A stretch of DNA of 64,000 nt, from positions 12,357,384-12,421,383 of the forward strand of contig OX388317.1 in the NCBI GenBank assembly GCA_947579605.1. Reading direction: 5' to 3'. A model generated the notes under the pieces. That model was given only the letters and a program-made list of their open reading frames with translations, searched no databases and was not told the origin of the DNA. The stretch comes from Athripsodes cinereus (lineage: Eukaryota; Arthropoda; Insecta; Trichoptera; Leptoceridae). A program made the position numbers and the translations under genes. Numbering within the stretch: the stretch's first letter is position 1; the number at the start of each line of letters is the position of its first letter. Of the stretch, positions 54,329 through 64,000 are shown in pieces.

Positions 54329-57300
54329 CTATGATCGATCTGTCTTTGGAGATCTATCTGCAAAATTTGTCTTGATCTTGCCTTTCTTCTGGTCTTTTCC
54401 GGTGACTTTCACCTTGGTCTGTGATCTGGGTGTAGAATCTGCTTTGGGTTTGTTTTTAATTTCTTCCAATTTCTTAACTTTTTCCTGAAAACATAAGAAA
54501 ATTAATAGAAGTTTTTATTTGCTCATAATATTTGAACCATTGATCTTGATGTTTTCTAATTACACAAATTTAAATTAAATTGAATTGATAAACCTATGGC
54601 AATTTCGTACAACAAATGAAACATATGAGTATTATTGAAAAAGTTTAATTACAACACGCAGTTAAAACAAAATATTAAAATTATTATTCAATGTTGGCGA
54701 CGAAATTGTGTACACGAAGATATAAAATAATTTAATTGTCACTAAATGTATTCCTAATAAAAGAAATGGAATAAATAGAAAAGTTTGTTTTGTAAATCCT
54801 CGTCTCAATATTGTATTTAGGTACAAGCCAGATTTCAAGAATTTCTTCTCTCGTCGTTTGTTAAATTTTAAGGTGAATTGCTTGAATTTATATTTTAATG
54901 TTGTCACGAACTTTCAACAGAAACCGTTCGCTGATGAATTGAACTTTATAATTTTTTTATTTCTTCCAGCGATATTTCTTATGAAACTTCAAAACATTCA
55001 CAATTATTCTATATTTGTACAAAATATCCTTTGAAAAATAAACAGGTCACTGATTGCCCTAACACAGGAATAAAAACTTTAATACTTATTTGTAACGACA
55101 AAGTGTCGTCGACGTTTGTAAAAGTTATTTTATTCTTCTCGATAAAATTTACAAAAGTCATCTCTCTGTCTCATAAAAATATAACATGCGTAAGTAGATA
55201 GGTACTCCTTTAAAATGCAGTGGAAACGTGGTGAATGTACGTATCTATTACCTTTACTCACAAAAAATCATATTAAGACCTGGTTAACTATTCGCATCTA
55301 GTACACTGAGAAAAATACTAACGAAATTTCACAACGAATCATTGGTACGTACTATCAGATTAGGACCAGAGATAGTACAATTAAAATTTACCAACGATTT
55401 GTTTACGAAAAGTTAATGTTATAGATTCGTACTAATGAATCGTTTTTACTATCTCTGGTCCTAATCTGATAGTGCGTACCAAAGATTCGTTGTGAAATTT
55501 CGTTAGTATTTTTCTCAGTGTACGAGAATAGAGTTATATTTAATTAAAGAAAAGCCTTCACACAAAACAATTCTTATTATATCGTGCATTCTACTCATTT
55601 ATAACCTGAAATACGCTTTTAAAGCGAAACTTATGCTCTCTGGTGGTACTCTCTAAGAGATAACTTGACAGTTTCAATTTCAAATAAATATGAACGGGAG
55701 TATTCAAATTGTCCAATAATTTGTATTATTTCATTAGTATAAATGCTTAGCATAAATAATTAAGTACTTTTGTATAGGAAACCATACATTTTAGAAGCCT
55801 TTACAAATTTCTCATTATTTTGATTTCTTTCCATTAAGGCAGTTTGTCTTAAAAGCACTATGATTCAAATACGCAAAATACAATATCAGTTATTTTAGAA
55901 GAATTAACTACGTAACAGTTACGAGAAATTTTGAATGTTTTATAGTATTCTACAATGCACATCCGTTACTTGATTATTTAAATCGCGATCGATTTTGGTA
56001 AACCTATACCATTGACGTGCGATCGCTACATTGTGGATGTGTATTGTAGAATACTATAAAACATTCAAGACGCCAAATAAAAATAAAAACCTATATAGGT
56101 AATTGTCTTAGCTAGGAATAAACTCAGACACTTATCCCTGTTTTATCCCTTAGATAGGTATAAAAGTCGGAATAGCGGTAACAGTAATTCCGTGATTGTG
56201 AGTAAAGGTGCAGTTATCTATCTATGCACTGTTTGTGTAACTATTATTGTTATTATGAACTACTGGAATCTTCCAGAACTCTCTTACAGAACAATTTCTA
56301 TGCCATAAACAATGCAATCGACATCATAGGGAAAGTTACTTTAAAGAGCACATGAATAAATGATATTTACTCCTGAGAATGTGAAATATTCCAACTATTA
56401 ATTTTAACAGTGATTTTTCTGAAAAAGAGCTTCTTGTAATGTTTTTGAATTTATCATTGAAGCCGATACAAATGTGTGCGCAATTACAATTTTATCATGA
56501 AAATTAGTAATCTTTATCGAATGCTATGAAAAAAAAAATATCTTTTTTGTTATCTGTCTATTCCCTTACGCTCAAATTATAAACAAATTGAAATATTTTG
56601 GGGGTCTTATCAAAATTATATCTAGCAACTTTATGAAAATTAAATTCATGACAGATAAAAACAGCAGGGCATGATTTTGGAGTCTGTGAAGATTGTGATA
56701 AACAAGATAAAAAGGAACACAACATAAAAGATCAGCTGCATGATTTGAAAACGTCTTGTAAAATAACTGCGCCTTTTAAAATTCACTCACGGCTACTTTC
56801 TAACTATTGTCGGTTACGAGCTACTTTTGGTTTATTTCCCAAAGTTTTTGAACCGTAGATATAAAACAAAGCATCCTAACTTTACTCTTCAAAAGTCGGA
56901 ATCAGATATTTTTAAATTTTTCTCTTCAACACAAAACAATAAACGTCTTTCCGCGGTATATGTTTTCATATAAACTCAGAATAACCTACTATATGGTGGA
57001 AATAAATGCTTCATCACAAAATACTCCAAGTCAAAATTTAAAATCTTTTAGTTGTCTCAGTAAACATTGATTATAATTACTAAATACCTTATTATGGAAT
57101 GACTTTTCTAGTGAAATTTGAACCTTACATAGAAGAAGTCAAAATATTCAAATTTATTTATCATATTAATCACAGTTAATTATACATAAAAATTACAAAT
57201 CCATAAAATGCAATAAACACAAAGATGGCATATTTATCGTAAATACGCGATTTCGTTGAAGTAACACAACTTTGTAATTAACCATTTTAAAAGCTGACGT

Positions 57301-58820
57301 TTTATAGAAGCTCAAAACGAACACATGTATTTTAAACTTTTTTTAATTTTGCGACTTTGTTTCAAAACAACTTAAAATAAGAAGAATTCAAAAGTTGATA
57401 AGTAAATTTCTGGACATGATCACATTCGCGATAATCATTAAAACTACACGTTACTAGCTTAAATTTTGAAAATTTTACTTTATTGTCTACTGTAAATGGT
57501 TCTCTGTTATTTGTCTATGTAATTTGATTATTTTTGAAAATAAAATTCGATCACCACACTCAAGTTAGGTAAATGTTCCAACAAAATACTATTGATACAA
57601 ATAGAAAAAATTGCTTGATTAGAATCTATTTTACCCCACTTGTGGGAAATATGAATAAATAGAAGCTATTTTTTCGTCCTACCTATTATGATATAACATC
57701 ATTAAAATATATGTAGGATGTAGGTGGAAATGTTGTCTAGGGATAAATATTATTTTACTCATGTTTATGTTAGACATGAAAGCACATGAAAGCACGAAAG
57801 CTGAAGACTGAAGAAACGTAAAAAAATTACAATTATTACGTGTGACAGAACACCAAAGTGCAATACGATACAATTGCCACGAACTGCTCAGTGCTTCAGT
57901 CACATATGTACATACTGAGTTTGTGATTGATGAGTAAAGAACACGTCTCTGGACACCTCACCTTGGCCTTCTGTATACAGCAATTTGTTTATATCTTTTG
58001 TTAACATGTTTTTTGGATTTACTGTTTATGTTATCTTTGTCTTACTTTTTTCTATTTATTATTTTATTTTTATATTTTTTTCTCAATAAACTTTATTACC
58101 TCCTAAAAGGGACATTGAAAAACAGAATGAAAGGTTCCCACGATGGTGATTTTGGCCAGTTGGCCCTTCAAGCCTACCCAATGGCCCGCCCGTGAGGTCA
58201 GCTTTGATTGAAATGTGCGAATAAATTGAAGTTTACGTAGCCTAAGACATCCGGGTGGAGATGAGTCTCTCAATGATGAGTAAAGAAGTGAATAAATGAT
58301 TTTTTCTTTTTACGTGAATCGTTAGTCAAAAAAAAAACCTAATAAAATTTCGAGTTAAACCTAATATAACCCAGAAACTGTAGGTCAAACTACAAAGGGC
58401 TACGTTCGAAGCGGTCTTATCTATTATTAGAGTAATTAATTGATTTTGAAAATCAACAGTGAGATTGCAGTATATTGCAAAGGTAGGTACTAGATAATAT
58501 TCTTAACATGATGTATTCTATAATACCCCTAGCAATCTTGGTAGTAGACAGTCCTCTTTCAAAAATGTAAATTTGAAATTTTTTAGTCGCTAGATAAGAT
58601 TAAAGGTAAAATTCGCGTCCGGAGTATCCCTCAGGAATTTGAGTATGTCTAAACTAGGTATTGGTAATGTGTATAGGTACATACCGTGTAATGGGAACTG
58701 TTCACAATGTCCAAAGTTTTCCTTTCAATAGTTTTCAGATAGAGCATTGCATTGTGCACATCCACACAGGAGATGGTGCCCAAAAGTTGAAGTATCGGCG
58801 CCGCATCACACCGCATCATA
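54329..58820 (-). CDS. 3' part of an axonemal-type coiled-coil gene (two exons seen)
   Basis: Two segments on the minus strand have exon character. Exon at 58820-58685: acceptor TTTTCTTGGCACAG|T, donor ACG|GTATGT, markedly GC-richer than its surroundings. It reads MMRCDAAPILQLLGTISCVD and VHNAMLYLKTIERKTLDIVN, then SSHYT. Terminal exon at 54484-54329: acceptor ATGTTTTCAG|GAA. It reads EKVKKLEEIKNKPKADSTPR through a lysine-rich tail to TDRS-stop (51 residues). The first exon ends in phase 0 and the second starts in phase 0, so they splice cleanly across a 4.2-kb intron. The incoming phase of the first exon is 2, and its upstream partner was not found, so the gene is partial. The pattern resembles the C-terminus of CCDC63/CCDC114 (ODAD1) outer-arm docking proteins, but this is a tentative reading. 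Confidence 0.55.
55304..55520. mobile_element. Tc1/mariner-like MITE with long inverted repeats
   Basis: 217 bp. The left 74 bp (CACTGAGAAAAATACTAACG, AAATTTCACAACGAATC, ATCAGATTAGGACCAGAGAT) are repeated in inverted orientation at the right end with two mismatches. It is flanked by TA on both sides (55302-55303 and 55521-55522). No coding sequence. It lies within the intron of the coiled-coil gene. Confidence 0.82.
55931..56068. mobile_element. MITE-like inverted repeat
   Basis: TTGAATGTTTTATAGTATTC, TACAATGCACATCC (34 bp) pairs with the inverted 56035-56068 with one mismatch. The centre has the near-palindromic pairs AAATCGCGATCGATTTT and GTGCGATCGCTAC. Target duplication is not resolved. 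Confidence 0.65.
57175..57290 (-). mobile_element. Decayed LINE-tail fragment
   Basis: TACATAAAAATTACAAATCC, ATGGCATATTTATCGTAAAT and ACGCGATTTCGTTGAAGTAA match the minus view of the LINE-tail core at low identity. Confidence 0.4.
58165..58275 (+). mobile_element. Family C retroposed sequence, copy 3
   Basis: GGCCCTTCAAGCCTACCCAA, TGGCCCGCCCGTGAGGTCAG, AATAAATTGAAGTTTACG, ACATCCGGGTGGAGATGAGT and CTCTCAATG, colinear with the copies at 30968 and 39497. Confidence 0.65.
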
Positions 58821-60488
58821 CTGTGCCAAGAAAACAAAACAAAAATAATATAAGGACAATAAACTTAACTACCACATACATACATAGGGAACTTATCCCT
58901 TACATTTAATCGAATTTCCGGATATAAAGCATAAGTTACATACTTGTATTATATGTATGAAATTGAGGAATTTTGATAGACTATACGTAACGCTGAGTTA
59001 GAGTGCTTTTTTTTAAACGAAAATAAAAGTTTATACTACTATGTTTTTTCTTTCATCAAATATGCTATTCAGCATTCGAAAAGCTACCACAAATACTACG
59101 CTGATTAATTTAGTAAACTCAAGGATCTACTTCAAAAAAGGTTCAAAAACTTTTCTCTAAATATTTTAGTAAGAAATGCACATTTTTTTTCAAGGTTCAT
59201 AAACTTATAAATGTTTTAGTAAAGAATGCACATTTTTTCAATGAAGAGTTTGATTGTGTGTCATTATATAAAATAGATTCAAATAACTCTATTCCTAAAT
59301 AGATCTATAATACATATAAATAGAATCTGTTAACAATTTATATCCAATTCCATTTGTATAACAGTAGGTATAAAATGTAAAATGATAAGTAGGCAGAATT
59401 ATTAATAGCATAATAGCGATGTAGTATTCGTTGTTCGGACGCTTTGGACCCATCCATCATAGTATGATTTATGTATTTCAACCTCTGTCCACAAACATAG
59501 AACGTAAATTTACGTTCAATCAATCATTTCCCCTTTCGTCTTAGAAGATTTAAGGAATTATTCATTCGTCCATTCGTAATATCATGTCATTTTCCATAAA
59601 TAATACGAGATTCTAACGAATATTCATTCACTAGCTTTTAATATGCCTGTTGAAGCAACTCGAAACATTTATGTCGATTTATTTAAATCATTGAAAAACG
59701 TAACTCTCAACAGACGTGATGCATTACGAAAAAGACTGAAGGCCGTGGACAAAATAAATCTTTATTTGTTCTTTATTCTTCAATATCTCCCGTAGGTCTT
59801 TTACATGACACTTGGGTTCATTAACATTAAAATATTACAATTAAAAGGAAAAAATTAATACAATAGAAAGGACGTGATAAACACAGCATATGAAAAAAAA
59901 TTGAAAAGTCAAGACACAATAATAAATAAATATTGACACATATGTAAATTCATAAATTCTTTTTCTGCAGTACTAAATAGATGTAAAGGGTCCCTTTAGC
60001 ACCATGTCAAAGTATAAAAAATATTTCGCAAAAGCAAATAAACAAATGCACAGCAAAAAAAAACAAGTAATGAAAACAAATCACAACAAAGATTTGTATG
60101 TTTCACTAAAAATAATCCTACTGCAGTAAGAGCATGTTTCTTATTGCATAACTCTTATAATATATATATGGACAATTTGTAAAGCGCCGTTTACTCATAT
60201 GTAACATGACCTCAAGGGCGCTGTATATCGTATCCATCACCCGAAACTCCCAGCAAAAAGGTGTGTCTTATAATGAATCTCTTGAAAATAAAAATTATTA
60301 TTTTAAATTCAAAAACCAAACCTTTTCTTTCTCCGAAAACTTTAATATTTTGTGCGAGACTATAGTAAGATGTGTAATGAAACGGAATTTTTAGAAGTGA
60401 AAATATAATATTTTATTTATAAGTAACATTATGCATTTTGTTTTTGTTACCCAAATTCGTTGAATTTATTTCAAACGTATGCAAGTTA
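58821..60488. other. No gene supported; local duplication at 59155-59240
   Basis: AAATATTTTAGTAAGAAATG CACATTTTTTTTCAA is repeated imperfectly about 55 bp later as AAATGTTTTAGTAAAGAATG CACATTTTTTCAA. A 50-codon plus frame at 59643 (MPVEATRNIYVDLFKSLKNV) has protein-like composition but no partner exon or known family. Upstream exons of the coiled-coil gene were sought here on the minus strand and not found. Confidence 0.35.
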
Positions 60489-62278
60489 CACTGGTCGACA
60501 AATTTTTTTTTAAGTGCAGTCCCTAAAGCTTAGCTAATTTTTTTATATGTATTTACTATCCTTAAACACAAAATGAGACAAAAAAAAATTTTTACAGGTC
60601 AGATTTTTTTATTATTTGACAAAGTGTTTTTACATAATTCTGTCATAATATGACGGGTACTTACTTAACAAAACTTCAAATTTAATTCAATTTAATTTTT
60701 TTTGCTCCTGATTTGCGCTTGCGAGTATCTTGAGAGTCTCTCCGTAGAGTCCAGCAATAGTCAGCCAGCATAGATGGCCTCTAATTTCCTTGGTATCGCT
60801 TCTCCATAGCCGCAATATCCTGGTGAAATCGTTCGCCATGCTCGTCACTGACATATCCCATATTTTCGGGAAAAAAATTCAAGTGAGAGTGAAGAAAGTG
60901 TATTTTTAGTGACATGTTACATCCCATATTTTTATAGGCCATGAGCATTTCAGATACAATGCTGATATAGTCTTCACTTTTATGATTTCCAAGAAAGTTC
61001 TCGACAACATTCTTGAAGGCCGACCAAGCGGCTAGCTCAACTGGTCTCAACACTGTTTTAAAATTCAGATCAGTCAAGATCTCCCTTATTTGTGGTCCCA
61101 AGAATATTCTTTCTTTAATTTTTGCGTCGCTGATCTTAGGAAACTTTTGCTTTAAATAAGTCATGTCATTTTCATCCTTAGACAAGCCTTTTACAAAAAT
61201 TTTCATCAAACCCAATTTAATTTGTAAGGGTGGAAATAAGATATCTTCAGATTTTACTAAGGGAACATGGTGAACATTCTTCGTGCCAGGTATAAGGTGC
61301 TCACTAGTAGGCCAATCCTTCTTGGTATAATGGTTTTTCGTGTCTCTGCTGTCCCACTCGCACAGAAAACAACAATACTTTGTGTATCCCGTTTGCATTC
61401 CTAGTAGGAGCCCTATTACTTTTAGATCACCACATATTTTCCATTCGTATTTTATTTTTGTTAACAGCAGCTTTATGTTGTCATAGTTCTCTTTCATGTT
61501 TGCAGCATGACCAAGGGGAATGGACGGTTGAATATTTCCGTTGTGAATTAAAACAGCTTTCAAACTTACTTTTGATGATTCTATGAAAAGTCGCCAATTT
61601 GCTGCATTATGTTGCAAGCCAAGAGCTGCAAAGAGACCTTCAATGTTTTGACAGTAACATAAAGTGTCTTCCATGACATAATATGGAACCAAGAGACGAT
61701 GCCGGTTTCTAAAGTGCGTGATTTTTGTACCATTTTTGAGAAGATTCCACTGCTGCAAGCGCGAACCCAACATTTCTGATTGCAGTTTTGATAAATTCAG
61801 GTCACGTACCAGATCATTTAGGTCATTTTGGTTCAACAAGTGAGGCTTCGCAGAAGTAGAGACCTCCACAGAGAATTCAGAATCCGATCTTTCAGTATCT
61901 TCCTCTGATGGATTCGTTTCTAATTGAAAATTTTCTGGAGGTCTTGGTATGGGCAAAGATTCGTCGTGTGAAACAGGCCTTATAGCCGATTCGACGTTGT
62001 TTGGGTATGTGATGTGCTTCTTTTTTTCTTTGTACATCCTAAAATGTTTGTTATGCAGTAGTAGCAATCCATTTTGTGATTAATAGGCCACATTATTAAA
62101 AAAATCAATGATAACACACGAAAAAATATGAATTTATACATATTTTAGTAAATTTTCATAAATTCCTTAAAAACCTGACGCGATAGAAAAAAACTAATTA
62201 CATATCTGAAATCAGCGTGAAATTTCCTATAAGATTTGGCTACTTTTATTAAAGGGACAAAAAATGTGTTAACCAGTG
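60489..62278 (-). mobile_element. TIR DNA transposon with unclassified DDE-like gene
   Basis: The left end is CACTGGTCGACAAATTTTTT and the right end, inverted, is CACTGGTTAACACATTTTTT. Both have the same first seven bases and a T-run. TTA lies directly outside each end (60486-60488 and 62279-62281). The 1790-bp element encloses a single long reading frame on the minus strand. Matching ends, a 3-bp duplication and one internal gene define a cut-and-paste transposon. The superfamily is not assigned; a 3-bp TWA target is shared with PIF/Harbinger, but the protein does not look like Harbinger transposase to me. Confidence 0.75.
60682..62067 (-). pseudogene. DDE-like transposon protein, interrupted by one TAG
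   Basis: This belongs to a multicopy family I know only as uncharacterised proteins in aphids, Hydra, other invertebrates and fish. The frame opens at 62067 (TTG); the first ATG is at 62037, ten codons in, and true upstream coding may be spliced. Counting from 62067: PHLLNQNDLNDLVRDLNLSK begins at 75, WRLFIESSKVSLKAVL at 158-173, ICGDLKV at 211-217, the cysteine cluster YCCFLCEWDSRD at 231-242, IKLGLMK at 283-289, and DEHGERFHQDIAAMEKRYQG at 408-427. By position, E163, D214 and E412 could be an RNase-H-type triad; relatives have Asp where this copy has Glu163 (recollection). At 60783-60781 a TAG replaces the expected Trp. The frame then stays open for RPSMLADYCWTLRRDSQDTR and a basic tail to a TAA at 60682. 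So it is a near-intact copy disabled by one nonsense change. Confidence 0.8.
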
Positions 62279-64000
62279 TTATTAGTCACTACTTGGTATT
62301 GAAATATTAACAGATATTATGAAAGTTTTAAGATAGGTACTTTCATTAAACTTTAATATTAGATGGAGTATTATTAGGTATTAAAGTATCGATTGAACAA
62401 TAGATATTATCTATTATTGTATTTGTATAAGTTGTGCTGTATTAGTGTCACAACTTACAATGCAATACGGTTTGACATTACATTTGATAGTAGAGTGTTC
62501 GCGTTAACAGTATGTTACAGCAAATAACCACACGTTGTTGCACTGTAGTAAGCAGTGGTGTGTCTTCCATAAAAGTAAAAAAAAACAAGCTTTTCATGTA
62601 AAAAGTGATTACAAAACAGGCGATTAATAATCCATAACTTTATAATTGCAAGTGAATTTGATTATGCTTGCCACTTTATTAGTGTCACTGCACGCATTTT
62701 TCACGAGTAATTTTTTTTGAGATAGATATTTTCTTCATTACCTAACTAAGACCATTATTTCTCCTATATTAAAGAGACTACAGATGTTTGCTGAATATGT
62801 TGAGGCTCGTCCTCTTCCTAGATTCATGAAACTTAGCAGGTTATGAATATTTGCAAACAAGTAAAAATGGATAGAAATTTACTTTTTTCCATTCATATCT
62901 TTATTTTCTGTATCTATAAAACTGTAATATTACTTTTGTACTTCAAATTATATATTTTTATTTATATTGTTGTCGGGCCATTGCCATATGACAGATTTAG
63001 ATATGACTGTGTGATCGGACCTACCCAATATAAAAAGTATAGACGAGCCATTGATCAACGACCACAGTGCACTGAATCGACGAAATCTCGTCCAATCACC
63101 GAAATCAAGCAACGTTGGACACTGTTTATTTTTGGATACGTAACCATTATTATAGAAATATGGAGTATTTTTAGTGTTATATTATAACTTTTAAGGTGAA
63201 ATGGGACAATTGTTTTCATCTTACATACATTTTATCGGTTTAACAGCTTTAAATTGAGAGTGGGCTTACCCAGTATAAAAAACCTTGGACACGTCACTGG
63301 TAGTATGAAATATATTCTGTATTATCGCAGCAGCTGATATGGCCATTAATAAAACTTTGTAATGAAAATCACATAGTGGAGATAGAAATACTAGGTGATG
63401 TATTGTGTGCGGAGAATGTAGCAAACAAATTACACGAGGGCGGAGTTAGGGGAAATTTTGAAGAGTCGTTTTAAACGAGGGCTTAGTAGAACAAAATAAT
63501 CTGCACTTTAAACGAAAAGTGCTGGAAACATATATAAGATGAATGTTACTGCATGTTTAAAGATTTATATAGTTTACTAAAAGCATCATACTTAATAAAT
63601 CAAAGTAAAACGAAGAAAACAAAAATATGTTTCATTCTTTTTTGAGAACCACTTTTTAATCATTTTCATCTGGGTTCAAACATCCTGAAAATTAAAATCC
63701 CTATTCAACATACACTCATGATTTAGTACTATGAAATAAAAAATTTTGAACATCGTTAAATCATATATCTGGAGACAAATATGTATGTTTCTATTTCATC
63801 TTAATTTCTATTAATTGAGAATGTATTTTTTATTACATGCGAACATCCCAATTAGAGTTGTTTTTTTTTTCAAAACATAGCATAACACAAATATAACCAA
63901 TTGATATAGAATGGGCTGGTCCCAAACTACGATATGAATTTTGTGGTATGGGTACCTACTAATACAAAGATACATACGTACATACAATGCACCGAACACA
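62279..64000. other. No gene supported
   Basis: The 114-codon plus frame at 62843-63187 joins a hydrophobic AT-rich start to a more balanced stretch (VVGPLPYDRFRYDCVIGPTQ). CCTACCCAATATAAAAAG at 63020 resembles CTTACCCAGTATAAAAAA at 63268, hinting at a decayed repeat. No family was recognised on either strand. Confidence 0.35.

Noticed and set aside
59643..59795. 50-codon frame MPVEATRNIYVDLFKSLKNV... considered as an exon or small gene
   Set aside because: No acceptable partner exon, no recognised family, and it is too short to separate from chance.
61380..61586. Plus-strand 68-codon frame
   Set aside because: It is antisense to the DDE-like transposon gene and has no independent support.
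62843..63187. 114-codon plus frame considered as a membrane protein gene
   Set aside because: Composition changes abruptly within the frame, the hydrophobic part is AT-driven, no motif was seen, and a neighbouring imperfect repeat suggests decayed repeat sequence.

Overview
The window is a repeat-rich, strongly AT-rich stretch of an animal nuclear genome. Spliced genes, mariner, piggyBac, hAT and Harbinger-like elements and many tRNA-derived SINEs indicate an arthropod. One SINE ends in a tail (positions about 22955-23035) of a type I know from moths and butterflies, and TAGGTACCTACC-like strings are common, so Lepidoptera is my best inference. It is not proven by the sequence.

Three host genes can be supported. 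A two-exon PTRH2/Bit1 peptidyl-tRNA hydrolase 2 gene lies on the minus strand (35256-36187). It is head to head, across 543 bp, with a seven-exon plus-strand gene (36731-50258). That gene encodes a complete 338-residue DUF4200 coiled-coil protein of the CCDC42/CFAP73 (MIA2) axonemal family. On the minus strand further right are two phase-compatible exons (58685-58820 and 54329-54484). They look like the 3' end of another coiled-coil gene, possibly an outer-dynein-arm docking protein, whose 5' part was not found. Everything from 1 to 35000 lacks a host gene that I can support.

The rest is transposable elements at several ages. DNA transposons with resolved ends include: a mariner (38148-39439, TA duplication); a piggyBac relic (11022-12048, TTAA); a complete TIR element (60489-62278, TTA) carrying a DDE-like gene of a multicopy invertebrate family; two abutting hAT MITEs sharing three copies of one 8-bp target site (34276-34916); another hAT MITE (7337-7593); and Harbinger-like MITEs with CWG target sites (17421-17621, 45886-46088, probably 18921-19110). 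Retroelement pieces include several LINE ORF2 C-termini, LINE 3' tails, two tRNA-SINE families, a family present in about 14 pieces ending GCCGTGATGGTATAG(TAG)n, and a short retroposed family of about 110 bp.

The two most unusual items are these. First, a foldback element family (15802-16328, 43747-44029, truncated copy 40685-40846) has near-perfect arms that match within a copy but differ between copies. It has a one-sided unique tail and 11-12 bp target duplications. Second, the 1.79-kb TIR transposon at 60489-62278 gives ends and target site to a protein family usually left unclassified. Nested insertions are frequent and give relative ages.
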